Origin: CAIKMD01 sp035552195
Lineage (GTDB): Bacteria; Pseudomonadota; Alphaproteobacteria; ATCC43930; CGMCC-115725
Direction of reading: 5' to 3'
Assembly (NCBI GenBank): GCA_035552195.1
Contig: DASZLU010000057.1
Coordinates: 27,111 to 91,110 of the forward strand
Length of the DNA: 64,000 bases
Shown: one piece after another, positions 50,993 through 58,908 of the stretch
Layout of the letters: every line of letters starts with the position of its first letter
Position numbering within the stretch: the first letter of the stretch is position 1
The notes under the pieces: generated by a model
Databases searched by the model: none
What the model was told of the DNA's origin: nothing
Seen by the model: only the letters and a program-made list of their open reading frames with translations
Program-made: the position numbers and the translations under genes

Positions 50993-52108
50993 ATGGCACA
51001 ACGCACCAAACCGCCGTTCCGCGCCGATCACGTCGGCAGCCTGCTGCGCCCGCCCGAGCTGATCGAGGCGTGGAAGCGCTTCCAGGCGAAGGAGATCGAC
51101 GCCGCCGAGCTGAAGCGCGTCGAGCATGAGGCGGTGCGCGGCGTGGTGAAGTTGCAGGAAGATCTCGGCCTACAGGTCGCGACCGACGGCGAGTATCAGC
51201 GCTCGTCCTGGCATCGCGACTTCTTGCAGCAGATCGGCAACGTCAAGATGGTCGAGAACAACCTCAAGATGCGTTTCCACACGCATGAGGGCGACACCGA
51301 GATGACGCCGCCGGGCTTCCGCATCGAGGGCAAGGTCTTCCGTCCCAAGCCGATCTTCGTCGAGCATTTCAAGTTCCTGAAATCGGTTTGCAAGACGACG
51401 CCGAAGATCACGATCCCGAGCCCCAGCAACCTCCACTTCCGCGGCGGCCGTCAGATGGTGAGCGAGGAAGCCTATCCGCAGATGAGCGATTTCTTCGACG
51501 ATCTCGCCCAGGTCTATCGCGAAGAGATCGCCGGTCTCGCCGAGGAAGGCTGCCGCTATGTCCAGCTCGATGAGGTGAACTTCGCCTATCTGTGCGATCC
51601 GTCGCTGCGCGAGCAGGTCAAAGCGATCGGCGAAGATCCGGCGACCCTGCCGCAGACCTACGCGAAGCTGCTCAACTCGGTCATCAAGGGCAAGCCCAAG
51701 GATATGGTCGTCGCGATGCATCTCTGCCGCGGCAATTCGCGCAGCGCCTGGATCGCCGAGGGCGGGTACGAGCCGGTGGCCGAGGTTCTGTTCAACGAGG
51801 TCAATGTCGACGGTTACTTCCTCGAATACGACAGCCCCCGCGCCGGCGACTTCGCCCCGCTGCGTTTCGTGCCGAAAGGCAAGACCATCGTTCTGGGTCT
51901 CGTCACCACCAAGACGGCGGAGCTCGAGAAGAAGGAAGACCTCATTCGCAAGATCGAGGAAGCGGCGAAGTACTGTCCTCTCGATCAATTAGCGCTGTCT
52001 CCGCAATGCGGCTTCGCCAGCGTGCTCGAAGGCAACAAGCTCACCGTCGCCGACGAGGTCGCGAAATTGAAGCTGATCCTCGACGTGTCGCGCGAGGTGT
52101 GGGGCTGA
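50993..52108 (+). CDS. MetE C-terminal-like (cobalamin-independent) methyltransferase
   Basis: A 371-residue single-domain UROD/MetE-like protein of the YxjG/YxjH group. It matches the catalytic half of methionine synthase MetE: RADHVGSLLRPPEL at the start, VQLDEVNFAYL, the zinc-ligand segment MHLCRGN, and SPQCGFAS with the second Cys. It lacks the MetE N-terminal half. Such proteins transfer methyl groups to thiols or process thiol adducts. Its place between aromatic genes could reflect handling of methyl groups from methoxy-aromatics, but the substrate is unproven. GGAGAG precedes the ATG. Confidence 0.85.
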   Translation: MAQRTKPPFRADHVGSLLRPPELIEAWKRFQAKEIDAAELKRVEHEAVRGVVKLQEDLGLQVATDGEYQRSSWHRDFLQQIGNVKMVENNLKMRFHTHEGDTEMTPPGFRIEGKVFRPKPIFVEHFKFLKSVCKTTPKITIPSPSNLHFRGGRQMVSEEAYPQMSDFFDDLAQVYREEIAGLAEEGCRYVQLDEVNFAYLCDPSLREQVKAIGEDPATLPQTYAKLLNSVIKGKPKDMVVAMHLCRGNSRSAWIAEGGYEPVAEVLFNEVNVDGYFLEYDSPRAGDFAPLRFVPKGKTIVLGLVTTKTAELEKKEDLIRKIEEAAKYCPLDQLALSPQCGFASVLEGNKLTVADEVAKLKLILDVSREVWG

Positions 52109-52136
52109 GTTCGCCATCGGCGATCGCCGCCATGCA

Positions 52137-52164
52137 AAAGGGCCCCGCCAAAGCGGGGCCCTTT
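52137..52164 (+). terminator. Rho-independent terminator after the MetE-like gene
   Basis: A perfect 12-bp stem AAAGGGCCCCGC/GCGGGGCCCTTT with a CAAA loop (52137-52164), followed by CATTTT. It separates the MetE-like gene from the convergent secreted-protein gene and can act on both strands. Confidence 0.85.
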
Positions 52165-52181
52165 CATTTTACGCGCGCTGC

Positions 52182-52571
52182 TTACTTAACGTCGGTATGA
52201 CCCGGCGCATAGCCTGACGCACCCGGCGAGCCCGGCACCGGCCCGTGCTCCTGCATCTCATGGCCCGGCGACGTGCCGGAGCGACCGGGCCCGCTCGTGT
52301 CGTTATCCTGATTCGCCTTCGGCAACTGAGCCGACTGGTCGCGGTCCATCGTGCTGCCGCGCGAGGTCGAGCCGCTGATCGTGTCCTTGTCGTTCATCTG
52401 CGCGTTCGCGCCAGACTTCGAGGTACTCGCTCCCGCGTTCAGATCATTCTGATTTTGAATGGTCGCGCTGGAGCCGCGCGGCGACGAGCTACCGACATCC
52501 GCCGCAAAGCTCGGTGCAGAGAGCGCCATCAGCAGCGCCGACGCCGCGAAAGCGGTTGAAAGCTTCAGCAT
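52182..52571 (-). CDS. Small exported Ser/Gly/Asn-rich protein
   Basis: A 129-residue precursor with a clear signal peptide (about 1-23, SFAADV). The mature part is low in hydrophobics, rich in Ser, Gly, Asn, Asp and Pro, and probably disordered; it ends SGYAPGHTDVK. No domain recognised. AAGGAGA lies 7 nt before ATG 52571, which fixes the start. Comparable small exported proteins are often stress-induced, and a weak EcfG-like promoter (52676-52700) lies upstream. Confidence 0.75.
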   Translation of the reverse strand: MLKLSTAFAASALLMALSAPSFAADVGSSSPRGSSATIQNQNDLNAGASTSKSGANAQMNDKDTISGSTSRGSTMDRDQSAQLPKANQDNDTSGPGRSGTSPGHEMQEHGPVPGSPGASGYAPGHTDVK

Positions 52572-52675
52572 AGGTTTCTCCTTGGTTTGCAGGTCTTCGC
52601 CCCGAGCACCGTCGTCGAGCAACGTTGCGTTCAGAGCGCCTGCGCTGGCCCCACGAGGGCTAGCGACCCAGACAA

Positions 52676-52700
52676 AACCGCCGCCGGCCATCATCGTTCC
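52676..52700 (-). promoter_or_regulatory. Weak EcfG-type (general stress) promoter match
   Basis: On the minus strand GGAAC (52700-52696), 16 bp, GGTT (52679-52676) resembles the alphaproteobacterial EcfG consensus GGAAC-N16/17-CGTT with one mismatch, 104 bp upstream of the small exported-protein ATG. A second imperfect match (GGAAC 52749-52753) points toward the His-rich gene. Suggestive only. Confidence 0.25.
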
Positions 52701-52837
52701 CCATTGCGTTTTCGGCGGGACAGCTTGTCGCGCCGCGAGTCCAACCCGGGAACCGCAAAATACCCGTCGTGTTCGATAAGGAAGGTCCACTCCACGTTAC
52801 AGCAACGCTTGGACCGATCGAATAGTTGGAGACTTGC

Positions 52838-53185
52838 ATGGATAAGAAAATCGTCGGGCTTCTCGGTGCCGTCGCCGGACTCTCAACCATCGGTGCCGCC
52901 GAAGCCGCTCCAGCGCCCGCCCATCAAGCGGAGGCGCTGCAGGCATCCTCTTACGCCGATCTTTTGGCGCCGATCCCGAACGCCGTCGAATTGGTCCGCG
53001 CCGATGATGCGGCCCAGGCTCAATCATCGCCGTCCGCGCCGCTCGAGGGCGTACAACCCGTCGCCGGGGTTTCCGTCCAATTCGGCTATCCCTATGGATA
53101 CGGATACCCGCCCCCGCGGCGGCGCTACTATCATCATCACCACCATCACCATCATCACCACCACCATGAGTATTATCGGCGGTAG
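52838..53185 (+). CDS. Exported protein with natural C-terminal polyhistidine tract
   Basis: A 115-residue precursor: signal peptide (about 1-23, GAAEA-AP), an Ala/Pro/Gln-rich middle, a Tyr/Gly/Pro stretch (FGYPYGYGYPPPRRRYY), and then twelve consecutive His before EYYRR. The His codons are a mix of CAT and CAC, so the tract is maintained at protein level and is not a simple DNA repeat. Binding of Ni, Zn, Cu or Co in the periplasm is likely from chemistry; no family is recognised. GGAG lies 8 nt before ATG 52838. Confidence 0.72.
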   Translation: MDKKIVGLLGAVAGLSTIGAAEAAPAPAHQAEALQASSYADLLAPIPNAVELVRADDAAQAQSSPSAPLEGVQPVAGVSVQFGYPYGYGYPPPRRRYYHHHHHHHHHHHHEYYRR

Positions 53186-53221
53186 CGGCCGTATCTCTCT
53201 GCATTAGCCTGCATTAGCGGC

Positions 53222-53956
53222 CTATTCGGCGCGCGCCTTCTTCGCTTTGGCGCGCGCAGCGCCGAGGATACGGCGGTAGGTCCCATCAAAGACCGTGTCC
53301 GTCGCCGAGGTCCAGCTCGAATCTTTGCCGAGTGTGTCGCGGCTGGCGTGAATGCGCCGGCCGCGCATCTCGCGCTCGGCCGCTTCTTCCTCGGTCATCG
53401 GCTCGAGTTCGAAATGCGGCTCGGCCGGCACGAAGAGCATTTGCATAAACGGCTCGCCCGAACGGAAGACATGAACGCGGCCTTCCGGCGGCGCCTTGAA
53501 CACGACGAACGAGATCATCGGCCACCAACTCGTCCGCAACAGGGCCGGGACCGCGAGCGGCACGTCGTCCGCCGACGCGGTGTAGTAACGCGGATGCGGC
53601 TCGGTGCGCACGGCCATGTCGTCGGGCACCTGCAGGTCGATGAGGATTTGATAGGTATAATATTCCTCGCCGAACGTGCGGAACGGCGGCCAGTTGGTGC
53701 CGGTCCCGGGATCCGGGCCCCAATCGCTTTCCAACACCACCTGGCCATCGCGCTTGGTGACGCTCAGTTCGTTGTCGAAGGGGTAGAACAATTCGATGCC
53801 GTATTGCGCGCCCTCGACGAACGGCACGCAATGCCACGCATATTCATGCGAGCCGTCGCGACGCGGCTCTTGCCGGCCGCCCCAGCCCGGGACTTCGACC
53901 CGCGTCCGGCGCGGATTGAGACGCGGTTCGTAGAGCCGGTATTTCACGACAGGCAT
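53222..53956 (-). CDS. Conserved hypothetical protein (DUF6065-like)
   Basis: A 244-residue soluble protein without signal peptide. Segments such as EYAWHCVPFVEGAQYGIEL, PFDNELSV, and the WPPFRTFGEEYYTYQILIDL block, followed by a Lys/Ala/Arg-rich C-terminal helix, recall DUF6065-type proteins of unknown function; I am not certain of the family. It has many Trp/Tyr/Phe residues and one Cys. ATG 53956 is taken; GTG 53965 is also in frame. It is divergent from the first AAHS symporter gene (109-bp spacer). Confidence 0.65.
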   Translation of the reverse strand: MPVVKYRLYEPRLNPRRTRVEVPGWGGRQEPRRDGSHEYAWHCVPFVEGAQYGIELFYPFDNELSVTKRDGQVVLESDWGPDPGTGTNWPPFRTFGEEYYTYQILIDLQVPDDMAVRTEPHPRYYTASADDVPLAVPALLRTSWWPMISFVVFKAPPEGRVHVFRSGEPFMQMLFVPAEPHFELEPMTEEEAAEREMRGRRIHASRDTLGKDSSWTSATDTVFDGTYRRILGAARAKAKKARAE

Positions 53957-54065
53957 GGCGGACACTCGGGTTGGTTTCGCGCGACGATGAAGAGCGTCGT
54001 CGCCCCGGAAACACGCCGAACTTTGCAGCGGTTCCTTTGGCGCTTATAAGCGCGGAGGGAGATAC

Positions 54066-55421
54066 ATGCCGGGCCGCAGCATCAACGTCACCGAACTGAT
54101 CGACGGACGCGGCTTCGGGCGATTCCAATTCCTTGTCGCGCTGTGGTGCGGTTTCCTCGTCATCATCGACGGTTTCGATATCGGCACGACCGCTTATGTC
54201 GTACCGGTGATGGCGCCGTTGTGGAATGTCAGCCCGGCCGGCTTCGCGCCGGTCTTTCTCTCAACCTTGATCGGCGTGCTCTTCGGCACTTTGGCGGCGG
54301 GACCGCTGGCCGATCGCTTCGGCCGCAAGCGCGTCGCACTCGGCGCGGTCGCGACTTTCGGTGTCTTCGAGCTCGCGACATTGCTCGTCGGTGCGATCAC
54401 GCCGTTTATCGTCGTGCGCTTTTTGACCGGGCTCGGCATCGGCGCGCTGATGCCGATCTCGATCGCGCTGACCGCGGAATACGCGCCGCAGCGTATCCGC
54501 ACGACGATGACCGCGATCATGTATCTCGGCTTTCCGATCGGTGTCGGCACCGGCGGCTTCATCGCGGCCGAGATCATCCATCGTTTCGGCTGGCAATCGA
54601 TGTTCGTGATCGGCGGCGCGATACCCTTGCTGCTATTGCCTTTTGCGGCGATGGCGCTGCCGGAGTCCATCCGCTTCCTCGTCGTGCGCGGCGATCGTCC
54701 CGGCGAGGTCGCGCGCCTCCTCAACAAGCTGACGGGCCGCGGCGACTACGCGGCGAGCGACAGCTACACCATCGCCGAAGAGCGCACGCGCGGCTTCTCG
54801 GTAAAACAGCTTTTCGCCGAAGGCCGCGGCGTCGACACGACGCTGCTCTGGGTCGCGTTCTTCTGCAACCTGCTGATCATCTATTCGATCAACGCCTGGC
54901 TGCCGACCGTGCTGAAAGAGACCGGCGTCGAACTCGGCACCACCTTCCGCCTGACGGGTGCGTTCAGCGCCGGCGGCGTGATCGCGATCTTGCTGCTCGG
55001 CCCGATCGTCGATCGCCTCGGCGCCACCACCGTCGTCACTTGTCTTTTCCTGATCGCGGCGATCGCCGTAATCGGCATCGGCTGGTCCGGCGGGAGCGTG
55101 CCGTTGCTCGCCGCCACCATCATCGTCGCCGGCGGCTGCGTCACTGCCGGGCAGAGCTTCTGCAACATCCTCGCGGCGGCGCTTTATCCGACGACGATGC
55201 GCTCCACCGGCATCGCCTGGGCGCTGGGCATCGGCCGCGCCGGGACCATGTTGGGACCGATCGTCGGCAGCTTGATGCTCGCGGCCAAGGTGGCGCCGGC
55301 CGCTATCCTCTACAGCACCGCTGTTCCTGCCGCGATCGCCGCGGTCGCCATCCTGCTGCTGGGCCGCCGTATGCATCGAAGGCCAACAGAAAGCAGCACG
55401 CCGGCGGCCGTCCAGAATTAG
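54066..55421 (+). CDS. MFS aromatic acid:H+ symporter (AAHS family), copy 1
   Basis: A 451-residue, 12-helix carrier of the PcaK/BenK group. The AAHS hallmark DGFDIG in helix 1 (IIDGFDIGTTAYVVP), the loop 2-3 motif GPLADRFGRKRVAL, and ALPESIRFLV after helix 6 are visible. It takes up protocatechuate, 4-hydroxybenzoate, vanillate or related acids by proton symport. GGAGGGAG precedes the ATG. Placed next to the lig operon, it probably feeds it. Confidence 0.88.
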   Translation: MPGRSINVTELIDGRGFGRFQFLVALWCGFLVIIDGFDIGTTAYVVPVMAPLWNVSPAGFAPVFLSTLIGVLFGTLAAGPLADRFGRKRVALGAVATFGVFELATLLVGAITPFIVVRFLTGLGIGALMPISIALTAEYAPQRIRTTMTAIMYLGFPIGVGTGGFIAAEIIHRFGWQSMFVIGGAIPLLLLPFAAMALPESIRFLVVRGDRPGEVARLLNKLTGRGDYAASDSYTIAEERTRGFSVKQLFAEGRGVDTTLLWVAFFCNLLIIYSINAWLPTVLKETGVELGTTFRLTGAFSAGGVIAILLLGPIVDRLGATTVVTCLFLIAAIAVIGIGWSGGSVPLLAATIIVAGGCVTAGQSFCNILAAALYPTTMRSTGIAWALGIGRAGTMLGPIVGSLMLAAKVAPAAILYSTAVPAAIAAVAILLLGRRMHRRPTESSTPAAVQN

Positions 55422-55515
55422 GTAGCCATCCGCAATTTTCTCTCCCCGGGCCGGGGCGATCGGGCGCATACTCAAAAGAAAAACCCGATAACCGGCAGCG
55501 AACAGGGAGGACGAT

Positions 55516-56892
55516 ATGGCGCCTAATACGCCAGGACAGGGGCGGACCGTCGACGTCTCGCAGGTGATCGACGGCGGACGTTTTGGCCGCTTTCAGTGGA
55601 TGGTCGGGATCTGGTGCTTCGTGCTCGTCACGCTCGACGGGTTCGACAACGGCGCGGTCAATTTCGCCGCGCCGGTGATCGTAAAGGAATGGGGCGTCGC
55701 CATGCCGAGCTTCGCCTCGGTCTTCGGCGCCGGGCTCTTCGGGCTGATGATCGGCGCGTTGTCGTCAGGGCCGCTCGCCGACCGGTTCGGGCGCAAGCTC
55801 GTCCTGCTCACCTCGACGTTGATCTTTTCGGTTTTCGCGCTGGCGACGTCGCTGGTGCATTCGATCGACCAGCTCTGGATGCTGCGTTTCCTCACCGGCA
55901 TCGGCGTCGGCGGCTTGATGCCGAATTCGATCGCGCTGACGGCCGAATACGCGCCGAAGCGCATCCGCGCGACGGTCGTCGCCATTATGTTCCTGGGCTT
56001 TCCCCTTGGCGCCGGCGCGCCCGGCTGGGTTGGTCCGGCGGTCATGCCGAGCTTCGGCTGGCAGGGCATGTTCGTTCTCGGCGGCCTCGCGCCGCTGATT
56101 CTGCTGCCGTTCGCGATCTTCGCGCTGCCGGAATCGATCCGCTTCCTCGTCAATCGCGGCAACCGGCCGAACACCATCGCGGCGCTGCTCAACCGCCTTT
56201 CCGGCCAGCATAATTTCGACGGCAACGAGCACTTCACGATGCCGACCGATGTACATCTGCCCGGTTTCGCGGTGAAGCACCTGCTGACCCAAGGCCGTGC
56301 CTTCAACACCGTGCTGCTCTGGATCACCTTCTTCAGCAACCTGCTGGTCATCTACTATCTCGCCAGCTGGCTGCCGCTGGTGATGCGCGATTCGGGCGTG
56401 CCGCTCGACTCCGCACTCCGCCTCGGCAGCTTGAGCAGCTGGTCGGGGATTGTCAGCACACTGATCCTTGGCCCCGTGGTCGACAGGCTCGGCGCGCCGC
56501 GAGTCTGCACGGTGCTTTATGTGCTGGCAGCCGCCTTCGTCTTTGCGATAGGCCTTTCGGGCGCGAATGTTGCGCTGCTGGCGGTCACCATCACCGGCGC
56601 CGGCATGTGTGTGATCGGCGGGCAGAGCTTCATCAACGTGCTCTCGGCTGTCGTCTACCCGACCGCCGTGCGCTCGACCGGCGTCGGCTGGGCGCTGGGC
56701 GTCGGCCGCGTCGGTGCGATCATCGGCCCGGTGGTCGGTGGCATGCTGATCGCCGCGCATGTCCCGGCGCGCAGCATGTTCTTCATGATCGCGATCCCGG
56801 CCCTGGTCGCCGCGCTCTCGATGTTCGTCCTCAGCCGCCGGCTGCGCACCGTCGAAGCCCTCGCCCCCGGCGAGGTCGTGATCGCGCACTGA
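55516..56892 (+). CDS. MFS aromatic acid:H+ symporter (AAHS family), copy 2
   Basis: A 458-residue paralogue of the preceding carrier: TLDGFDNGAVNFAAPVI in helix 1 (DGFDNG variant), SGPLADRFGRKLVLL in loop 2-3, and ALPESIRFLVNRGNRP. The two proteins look alike along their whole length, so a tandem duplication is likely. Different charged or polar residues in helix 1 and 4 may give different aromatic substrates. GGGAGGA precedes the ATG, and a strong terminator follows. Confidence 0.88.
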   Translation: MAPNTPGQGRTVDVSQVIDGGRFGRFQWMVGIWCFVLVTLDGFDNGAVNFAAPVIVKEWGVAMPSFASVFGAGLFGLMIGALSSGPLADRFGRKLVLLTSTLIFSVFALATSLVHSIDQLWMLRFLTGIGVGGLMPNSIALTAEYAPKRIRATVVAIMFLGFPLGAGAPGWVGPAVMPSFGWQGMFVLGGLAPLILLPFAIFALPESIRFLVNRGNRPNTIAALLNRLSGQHNFDGNEHFTMPTDVHLPGFAVKHLLTQGRAFNTVLLWITFFSNLLVIYYLASWLPLVMRDSGVPLDSALRLGSLSSWSGIVSTLILGPVVDRLGAPRVCTVLYVLAAAFVFAIGLSGANVALLAVTITGAGMCVIGGQSFINVLSAVVYPTAVRSTGVGWALGVGRVGAIIGPVVGGMLIAAHVPARSMFFMIAIPALVAALSMFVLSRRLRTVEALAPGEVVIAH

Positions 56893-56909
56893 CTTTCTGA
56901 ACGAAAGAT

Positions 56910-56945
56910 AAGCCCGCTGCTCTCGCAAGGAGCAGCGGGCTTTTT
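56910..56945 (+). terminator. Rho-independent terminator after the AAHS gene pair
   Basis: A 13-bp perfect stem AAGCCCGCTGCTC/GAGCAGCGGGCTT (56910-56922 with 56930-56942), a 7-nt loop and a TTTTT tract to 56945, between convergent genes. Confidence 0.88.
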
Positions 56946-56947
56946 AT

Positions 56948-57871
56948 TCAGCGGAAGCGCGGGAACAGCGAAGCGGCGTTGTTGTCGATCGCTTCCAGCT
57001 CTTCCGCGGTGAACGCGCCGCTGGCCAGCAAGCCGTTCACGCATTCGTCGGAATAGCGCCACGGATAATCGGTGCCGAAGCAGATCTGCGCCAGCGGCAC
57101 GAGATGCTTCAGCGCCAAGAGCGGCGCGCCGTGCAGCACCTGCGCCGTGTCGTAGAAGAATTTCTTCGCCTCGGCGACGAAGCCTTGCGGCACCAGCTCT
57201 TTGTAGCGCGCTTCCTTGCCCATGCGGATGAAGCGTTCGACCAGGAACGGCATCGTGCCGCCGCCATGCGACCAGATGATCTTGATATCGGGGCAGCGCT
57301 GGAACGTGCCGCCGAAGAGCATGTTGACCAGCGCGCGCGTCGTGTCGGTGCCGTATTCGATCGATGAATCGCGAATCACGATCTCTTTGAGGATGCCCTG
57401 CGTGCACATCGGGCCGTGCGGGTGGGTATAAACCACCGCCTTGCGGCGATTGAGCTCGTCGAATACCGGCGCGAATATCTTGTCGCCGAGCCAGTGATTT
57501 TCATAGCTGGTGATGAGATGCGCGCCGTCGCATTTGAGGACGTCGAAAGCGTATTCGATCTCTTTCAATGCGCCGTCGACATCCGGCAGCGGCAGGCTGG
57601 CAAAATGCCCGAAGCGGCCGGGATAATCCTTGACCAGCCGCGCCATGTACTCGTTGTTCTCGCGCGAATAGGCGCGGCGCGCCTCGCCCTTCGCCTGCTC
57701 GGGCAAGGTCGCGGAATTGATGGCCAGCGTGACGCCGCCCCGATCCATGTCCTCGAGCGCGTCCTTCTCGTTCATAATCGAGGCGAGATGCGGCGTGAGC
57801 ACGCCCCATTCGCGCAATTGCGGAATGTGTTTCGGCGCGACGAGATGATGATGAACGTCGATACGGGCCAT
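56948..57871 (-). CDS. Amidohydrolase family protein (ACMSD-type), copy 1
   Basis: A 307-residue TIM-barrel metalloenzyme: RIDVHHHLVAPKH (HxH ligands), VVYTHPHGP, IIWSHGGGTMPFL with the metal His, and CFGTDYPW with the catalytic Asp. The layout is that of ACMSD and 6-methylsalicylate/gamma-resorcylate decarboxylases, which remove CO2 from aromatic or muconate-type acids. It is 10 bp downstream of a paralogue. A decarboxylase or hydrolase for an imported aromatic acid fits the context; the substrate is unknown. Confidence 0.83.
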   Translation of the reverse strand: MARIDVHHHLVAPKHIPQLREWGVLTPHLASIMNEKDALEDMDRGGVTLAINSATLPEQAKGEARRAYSRENNEYMARLVKDYPGRFGHFASLPLPDVDGALKEIEYAFDVLKCDGAHLITSYENHWLGDKIFAPVFDELNRRKAVVYTHPHGPMCTQGILKEIVIRDSSIEYGTDTTRALVNMLFGGTFQRCPDIKIIWSHGGGTMPFLVERFIRMGKEARYKELVPQGFVAEAKKFFYDTAQVLHGAPLLALKHLVPLAQICFGTDYPWRYSDECVNGLLASGAFTAEELEAIDNNAASLFPRFR

Positions 57872-57881
57872 AAACGATCTC

Positions 57882-58820
57882 CTAAAACTTAAAGCGCGGC
57901 AGCAGCGGCGCGATGGTGCGGTATTCGATCGCGCTGAGCTCGGAATCGCTCAGCACGCCGGTGGCTTTGAGCTCATCCCAGCATTTGCCCGATTCGCCCC
58001 AGGGATAATCCGAGCCGAAGACCGTGTGTTCGAGCCCGATGACGCTGCGCAGCATGGTGAGCATCGCCGGATGCATCGCCTGCGCCGTGTCGTAATAGAA
58101 TCTCTTCAGTTCGGCGACGATGCCGTGCGGGAAAAGCTTGGCGTTCGCCGGGATAGTCGCCGTTTTGAGCAAGCGATAGATCAGGAACGGCATCGTCCCG
58201 CCGGCATGCGACCAGATGATCTTGAGATCGCCGCAGCGCTGCGCCGTGCCAGTGAAGACCATATTGGCGATCGCACGCGTCGTATCGGTGCCGTATTCGA
58301 TCATCGCATCCGGCATCACGACCTCTTTCAGCGGCCGGGTGCAGCAATAAGGCGAATGCGGGTGGGTGTAGATCAGTGCCTTACGACGATTGAGCTCTTC
58401 GAATACGGGCGCAAATTTCGTATCGCCGAGCCAGTTGTCGGCGTAGCTCGTCATCAGATAGACGCCGTCGGCCTTCAGCACGTCGAGACCGTATTCGATC
58501 TCTTTGAGCGTCGCATCGACATGCGGCATCGGCAGCGCCGTGAACATGCCGAAGCGCCCCGGGTGATCCGCGACCAGCCGCGCAAGGTATTGATTGTTCT
58601 CACGCGCCCAGGCCGCGCCGCGCGCGGCATCCTCGATTGCGAAACGCGGCGGCGCCGGCGTCGAATTGATCGCCAGCGTGACGCCGCCGCGGTCCATATC
58701 CTCGAGCGCACGGCTCGCATTCATCGCATCGGCATCGTGCTTGGCGATGATGCCGACCTCCTGCAACGGCCCGAGACAAGCCGGCGCGGCGAGATGATGG
58801 TGCGTATCGATACGCGGCAT
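57882..58820 (-). CDS. Amidohydrolase family protein (ACMSD-type), copy 2
   Basis: A 312-residue paralogue of the downstream gene, with RIDTHHHLAAPACL, the shared ALEDMDRGGVTLAINS, LIYTHPHSPYCC, IIWSHAGGTMPFL and VFGSDYPWG. The catalytic His and Asp positions match. Differences cluster around the substrate loop (HPHSPYCCTR against HPHGPMCTQG), suggesting related but distinct substrates. ATG 58820 follows GAGGGGGA; GTG 58832 is a less likely start. Confidence 0.83.
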   Translation of the reverse strand: MPRIDTHHHLAAPACLGPLQEVGIIAKHDADAMNASRALEDMDRGGVTLAINSTPAPPRFAIEDAARGAAWARENNQYLARLVADHPGRFGMFTALPMPHVDATLKEIEYGLDVLKADGVYLMTSYADNWLGDTKFAPVFEELNRRKALIYTHPHSPYCCTRPLKEVVMPDAMIEYGTDTTRAIANMVFTGTAQRCGDLKIIWSHAGGTMPFLIYRLLKTATIPANAKLFPHGIVAELKRFYYDTAQAMHPAMLTMLRSVIGLEHTVFGSDYPWGESGKCWDELKATGVLSDSELSAIEYRTIAPLLPRFKF

Positions 58821-58908
58821 GTTCCCCCTCACAAAGGCGCAGCGCGGCGCTAGGGCCGCGCTTTCGCCGACCGTAGCATGCAGGAGCCGCCTCGCCCATT
58901 TAGACGAG

